Of a stretch of DNA of 64,000 bases, positions 60,578 through 64,000 are shown in pieces (within the stretch, counting starts at the first letter, position 1; the number at the start of each line of letters is the position of its first letter). The stretch comes from RGIG3077 sp045541475 (GTDB taxonomy: Bacteria; Bacillota; Clostridia; Oscillospirales; Ruminococcaceae), in NCBI GenBank assembly GCA_045541475.1, contig JAZQJI010000017.1, forward strand, positions 60,397 through 124,396. Direction: 5' to 3'. The translations under genes and the position numbers were made by a program. A model generated the notes under the pieces. The model saw only the letters and a list, made by a program, of their open reading frames with translations. It searched no databases and was not told where the DNA came from.

Positions 60578-63505
60578 TTAATCGCAGGCCGCCATCAGAC
60601 TGCGCAGTCTGATTTTTGCTGCGCCTAAGTTGTTTATTTCATCAATTTTAAGCTGTGTGTAAAGCTTACCCTTGCTCTCAAGAATTGCACGAACCTCATC
60701 GGTTGTAATTGCGTCAATACCGCAGCCAAAGCTAACAAGCTGTACAAGTTGCATATCGGGTTGTGTTGTTACATATTGCGCTGCCTTGTAAAGTCTTGCG
60801 TGATATGTCCATTGGTTAAGAACACCCAAATCATCAGGCGTGTGCCCTAAACGTGCAACCCCGTCCTCTGAAACTACTGCCATACCAAGACCTGTTATAA
60901 GCTTGTGTATGCCATGATTAATTTCGTTGTCAACATGGTAAGGTCTGCCGGAAAGAACTATTATTTTCTTGCCTTGACTTCTTGCAAGCTTAATAATTTC
61001 CATAGATTTATCAGCAATATCATCCTGGAACTTTTTGAGAGCACCAAAGCCTTTGTCTATTGCTGCGTCAACTTCATTGCTGTTGACATTGTATTTTGAA
61101 AGCGCATTTGTCAATCTCTTTACAAGATGTTTTTTTCGGTTTAAATCCAAATAAGGATAGATGAAGTTATCATTGTTAAGCTGAGGCATGTTTGCCTTCA
61201 ACAGTTCAGGATAATACGCAACAACAGGGCAATTATAATGATTATCACTGTTGCCCTCATCAAGATTATAGCTCATACAAGGATAAAATACAAAATCAGC
61301 ACCTTTTTCTAACAGGCTTACAATGTGACCGTGTGCAAGCTTTGCGGGATAGCACACTGTATCCGAAGGTATTGTCTGCTGACCTTTGTAATAAACTTCC
61401 CTTGAACTTTCCTCGGAAATAACCGTTTCAAATCCAAGTGAGTTAAACAATGTATGCCAGAAGGGCAAAAGCTCGTAAAATCCGAGGCAAAGCGGCAGAC
61501 CGACTTTTGCTTTGGGGTTTTCGCATTGCTCATCGCAAATGTGCATAAGTTTATCGTATTTATACTCGTAAATAGAAGGTATTGAGTTGGATTTGCTCAT
61601 ACCTGCGCCTTTTTCACAACGGTTGCCGTTAATAAAGCGTCTGCCGTCGCTGAAGGTGATTATGTTAAGTCCACAGTTTGCAGTACAGCCCTTGCAGTTG
61701 GCTGTTTTTGATGTATAAGTGAAGCTCTCCAAAGCTTCAGCAGAAATAATGCCCGAAGGCTTGTCGCCTGCATTGTTTCTTGCGTACAGAGCCGCTCCAA
61801 ATGCACCCATAAGACCGGCAATCGTTGGCCTTATTACATTTCTGCTAAGCTCCATTTCAAAGGAACGTAAAACAGCATCGTTAAGAAAAGTTCCGCCTTG
61901 TACAACAATATTCTTTCCAAGCTCATCAACCGATTTTGCACGAATAACCTTATAAATTGCATTTTTGATAATTGAAGACGAAAGTCCGGCGGAAATATCT
62001 TCAACGGTGGCACCATCTTTTTGCGCCTGCTTTACGCTGGAATTCATAAATACAGTACATCGTGAGCCTAAATCAACAGGATTTTCAGCAAAAAGACCAA
62101 GCTGAGAAAACTCAGCGATTTCATATCCCATTGCCTGCGCAAAAGTCTGAATGAACGATCCACAGCCTGACGAGCAAGCTTCGTTAAGCATAATGCTGTC
62201 AATAGCGCCGTTTTTAATCTTAAAGCATTTAATATCCTGGCCACCTATATCTATAATAAAGTCAACCTGTGGACAGAAAAATGATGCGGCCGTAAAATGT
62301 GCTACCGTTTCAACAATGCCAAAATCAATCTGCAAGGCGCTTTTTATTAATTCTTCGCCGTATCCCGTAACAGCGGCAGATTTAATATTTAAATCAGGAT
62401 TCTTCAGTCTGTAAATTTCTTTAAGCTTATCAGCAATTTTATCAAGCGGCTGGCCTTTATTTGAAGAATAATGCTGGAACAATAAATCTCCTTCGGGAGT
62501 TATCAACGCAAGCTTAGTTGTTGTGGAACCTGAGTCAATGCCAAGATAAGCGTCACCTTTGTAAGTTTTAATGTCAGCGTATTTAAGGTCGCAATTCATG
62601 TGCCTTTGAACAAATTCTTCATATTCTTTACGAGATTTGAAAAGGCGTTCGCCTGTTACTACTGTATCAGTTGAAACTGCATTTTTGATTTTATTCAATA
62701 TATCACTAAGCTCAAAACTATCCTGGCTTTGATAAGCGTGCAACGAACAGCCGTAAGCAACAAAAACTTTGGCAATTTCGGGGAATACAGCTTGTTCGGG
62801 TGTTAATTTCAGTGTTTTGATAAAAGCGTTTCTAAGTGCTGTTTGGAAAGAGAGGGGACCACCAAGAAATAAAACCTTTCCTTCAATCTTTCTGCCCTGT
62901 GCCAGACCGGAAACAGTTTGATCAACTACTGCCTGAAAGATGCTTGCAGCAATATCTTCGCGTCTTGCACCTTGGTTAAGTAACGGTTGAATATCAGACT
63001 TAGCAAATACACCACATCTTGATGCGATGGGGTATACTTTTTCAGAATTTGCAGCAAGTTTGTCAAGTTCGTCTGCTGTAACACCAAGCAGGGTTGCCAT
63101 CTGGTCAATGAAAGCACCTGTTCCTCCTGCGCATGAACCATTCATACGCTGCTCTACACCGCCGGTAAGGAAAATAATCTTTGCGTCTTCGCCGCCAAGC
63201 TCGATTACTGCATCAGCATCGGGATAAGTTTCTTTAACAGCTGTAAAAGCCGAAAAAACTTCCTGTGCAAATAAAATATCGCATGACTGCGCAAGACCTA
63301 ATCCGGCTGATCCTGTAATGCATAGCTTGAATTTTGTATTTTCATACTTGTTTGATATTTCTTCAAGTTGAGCTATAACGGTTTCGCGCACCTTTGAAAA
63401 ATGTCTTTCGTATTTGCTGAATAATATTTTTTTGTCGTTATCAATAATTACAGTTTTTACAGTCGTCGATCCGACGTCAATACCGAGTGAAAGAATATCG
63501 TACAT
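60578..63505 (-). CDS. Acyl-CoA dehydratase activase, double ASKHA domain with DUF2229
   Basis: A 975-residue protein. Two BadF/BcrA-type ASKHA ATPase domains: residues 4-260 (GIDVGSTTVKTVI; Cys125 in GSCAGGTGAF; Cys164 in SRCGVFAKSD) and about 318-580 (GIDSGSTTTKLAL; Cys444 in NEACSSGCGSF; Cys483 in SRCTVFMNSS). The paired cysteines are those that hold the bridging 4Fe-4S cluster in activators of this family. A CKGCTANCG cluster (about 605) and a DUF2229 domain (about 660-975) follow. It heads a six-gene minus-strand run. Its true electron acceptor, probably the next gene product, is inferred. Confidence 0.9.
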   Translation of the reverse strand: MYDILSLGIDVGSTTVKTVIIDNDKKILFSKYERHFSKVRETVIAQLEEISNKYENTKFKLCITGSAGLGLAQSCDILFAQEVFSAFTAVKETYPDADAVIELGGEDAKIIFLTGGVEQRMNGSCAGGTGAFIDQMATLLGVTADELDKLAANSEKVYPIASRCGVFAKSDIQPLLNQGARREDIAASIFQAVVDQTVSGLAQGRKIEGKVLFLGGPLSFQTALRNAFIKTLKLTPEQAVFPEIAKVFVAYGCSLHAYQSQDSFELSDILNKIKNAVSTDTVVTGERLFKSRKEYEEFVQRHMNCDLKYADIKTYKGDAYLGIDSGSTTTKLALITPEGDLLFQHYSSNKGQPLDKIADKLKEIYRLKNPDLNIKSAAVTGYGEELIKSALQIDFGIVETVAHFTAASFFCPQVDFIIDIGGQDIKCFKIKNGAIDSIMLNEACSSGCGSFIQTFAQAMGYEIAEFSQLGLFAENPVDLGSRCTVFMNSSVKQAQKDGATVEDISAGLSSSIIKNAIYKVIRAKSVDELGKNIVVQGGTFLNDAVLRSFEMELSRNVIRPTIAGLMGAFGAALYARNNAGDKPSGIISAEALESFTYTSKTANCKGCTANCGLNIITFSDGRRFINGNRCEKGAGMSKSNSIPSIYEYKYDKLMHICDEQCENPKAKVGLPLCLGFYELLPFWHTLFNSLGFETVISEESSREVYYKGQQTIPSDTVCYPAKLAHGHIVSLLEKGADFVFYPCMSYNLDEGNSDNHYNCPVVAYYPELLKANMPQLNNDNFIYPYLDLNRKKHLVKRLTNALSKYNVNSNEVDAAIDKGFGALKKFQDDIADKSMEIIKLARSQGKKIIVLSGRPYHVDNEINHGIHKLITGLGMAVVSEDGVARLGHTPDDLGVLNQWTYHARLYKAAQYVTTQPDMQLVQLVSFGCGIDAITTDEVRAILESKGKLYTQLKIDEINNLGAAKIRLRSLMAACD

Positions 63506-63552
63506 TGTTCACCTTTATTTATAATTCTAAATTTGTATATGCATACTCTAAT

Positions 63553-63581
63553 ATTATAACATAAAATTTTGTAAATGAAAA
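63553..63581 (-). promoter_or_regulatory. Promoter of the activase-gltX operon
   Basis: On the minus strand, TTTTCA (63576-63581), a 17-base spacer and a perfect TATAAT (63553-63558), about 48 bases before the activase ATG, which has an AAAGGTGA site. The stretch 63582-63753 is very AT-rich, and I see no gene in it. Confidence 0.55.
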
Positions 63582-63753
63582 GAGTAATTTTTACTATTTT
63601 ATGTACTTAAAATTAATATCTACTTATTATATGTATATATATTTTTTTCTTTTCGAATAACAGATAAAATAATAAATTTGCGGAAAAAATTGCACACTTA
63701 TGACTAAATGTGCGCTGCGTTTTTGGTGAAAATAGAAAAAATCAAAATTTTTC

Positions 63754-63781
63754 TTGACAAATATATTATTTTGCGTATAAT
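63754..63781 (+). promoter_or_regulatory. Strong promoter of the exported protein gene
   Basis: Consensus -35 TTGACA (63754-63759), a 16-base spacer and consensus -10 TATAAT (63776-63781), then a GGAGG site (63826-63830). It is among the best promoters in the window. Confidence 0.8.
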
Positions 63782-63838
63782 ATATTTAGTAGAAATTGGG
63801 ATTTTGTTTCCATCTAATATTTTTTGGAGGTATATAAA

Positions 63839-64000
63839 ATGAAAAAGCTTATTGCTATTGCAGCATCTCTTGCAGCTGCTTGCACACTTTCTGTTTCTGC
63901 ATTTGCAACAGGAGCTACTTATACTGAAGTGAATGTACTCAACCTCATCCAGACTGCTGATATCAGCGGCGTAGCTCTTGATGAGTCCTACTACACAGCA
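63839..64000 (+). CDS. Exported protein of unknown function (3' partial)
   Basis: The first 54 codons run off the window. Residues 1-24 form a Sec signal peptide: MKKLIAIAAS, a hydrophobic Ala/Leu-rich core, and a likely cut after SAFA. The mature start is TGATYTEVNV. A Cys in the core (LAAACTL) does not fit a lipobox well. The perfect promoter and strong ribosome binding site predict high expression. The family cannot be named from the part seen. Confidence 0.8.
   Translation, partial: MKKLIAIAASLAAACTLSVSAFATGATYTEVNVLNLIQTADISGVALDESYYTA

Noticed and set aside
63839..63900. Lipoprotein lipobox in the final exported protein (LAAAC)
   Set aside because: The residue three before the Cys is Ala rather than Leu/Val/Ile, and a good SPI cut site follows in SAFA.
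1..64000. tRNA or rRNA genes, CRISPR arrays, insertion sequences or prophage genes
   Set aside because: I saw no TpsiC-arm-like GGTTCGAATCC, no regularly spaced direct repeats, and no transposase, integrase or phage structural motifs.

Overview
The window looks like the chromosome of an AT-rich Gram-positive anaerobe of the class Clostridia. The Oscillospirales/Ruminococcaceae type is my best inference; no rRNA gene is present to prove it. The signs are AT-rich intergenic DNA, strong AGGAGG-type ribosome binding sites, TTGACA/TATAAT promoters, an infC-rpmI-rplT operon with an L20-type leader, an FMN riboswitch before an ECF transporter S component, a GTP-type PEP carboxykinase, Feo iron uptake with a DtxR-family regulator, and acyl-CoA dehydratase activase proteins. 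Nearly all of it is core genome. I see no CRISPR array, prophage, insertion sequence, rRNA or tRNA.

Layout. 1-1.9 kb: end of a pyrD - histidine phosphatase - ruvX operon. 1.9-6.4 kb (minus): an S1-domain protein, then a response regulator - sensor kinase - ApgM-like mutase operon. 6.7-8.3 kb: a lone sugar-type ABC solute-binding lipoprotein behind a LacI-like operator. 8.4-12.1 kb (minus): nifS-nifU and malQ-rnhA. 12.2-14.5 kb: a small membrane protein, a CE2-like esterase and an unusual amidase. 14.6-16.6 kb: pckG. 16.7-19.7 kb: feoAB divergent from a DtxR/MntR regulator. 19.7-21.0 kb: infC-rpmI-rplT. 21.2-40 kb: a long plus-strand run of information-processing and envelope genes (SpoU methylase, dprA, topA, trmFO, plsX, rnc, radical SAM, smc, ftsY, yhbY, nadD, yqeK, LCP, rsfS, leuS). 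40-43.3 kb: rpsU, yqeG, an M24 peptidase, efp and a CD1247-type protein. 43.3-45 kb: FMN riboswitch, ribU and a RhaT-like transporter. 45-49.5 kb (minus): a complete-looking folate operon folC-folE-HD-folP-folBK-folA. 49.6-51 kb: guaA. 51.1-54.9 kb: a Nudix hydrolase (minus), then a plant-glycan pair (GH51 and GH1) with a small Cys-rich protein. 55-63.5 kb (minus): a six-gene run of dehydratase activase, dehydratase-like partner, two paralogous membrane proteins, proS and gltX. The window ends in the signal peptide of an exported protein.

How it fits together. malQ, GH1, GH51, the CE2-like esterase and the solute-binding protein suggest use of plant or starch oligosaccharides, mostly processed inside the cell because the enzymes have no signal peptides. 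pckG and the activase pair fit anaerobic fermentation.

The most notable observation is guaA. Its glutamine amidotransferase half is cut to about 110 residues and has lost the catalytic Cys, His and Glu, while the synthetase half is intact. Other points of interest are the HD-domain gene inside the folate operon (a candidate for the often missing dihydroneopterin triphosphate dephosphorylation step), the two-gene form of the dehydratase activase with a paralogous membrane pair behind it, a probable ATA start codon for infC, and a two-hairpin expression platform on the FMN riboswitch.
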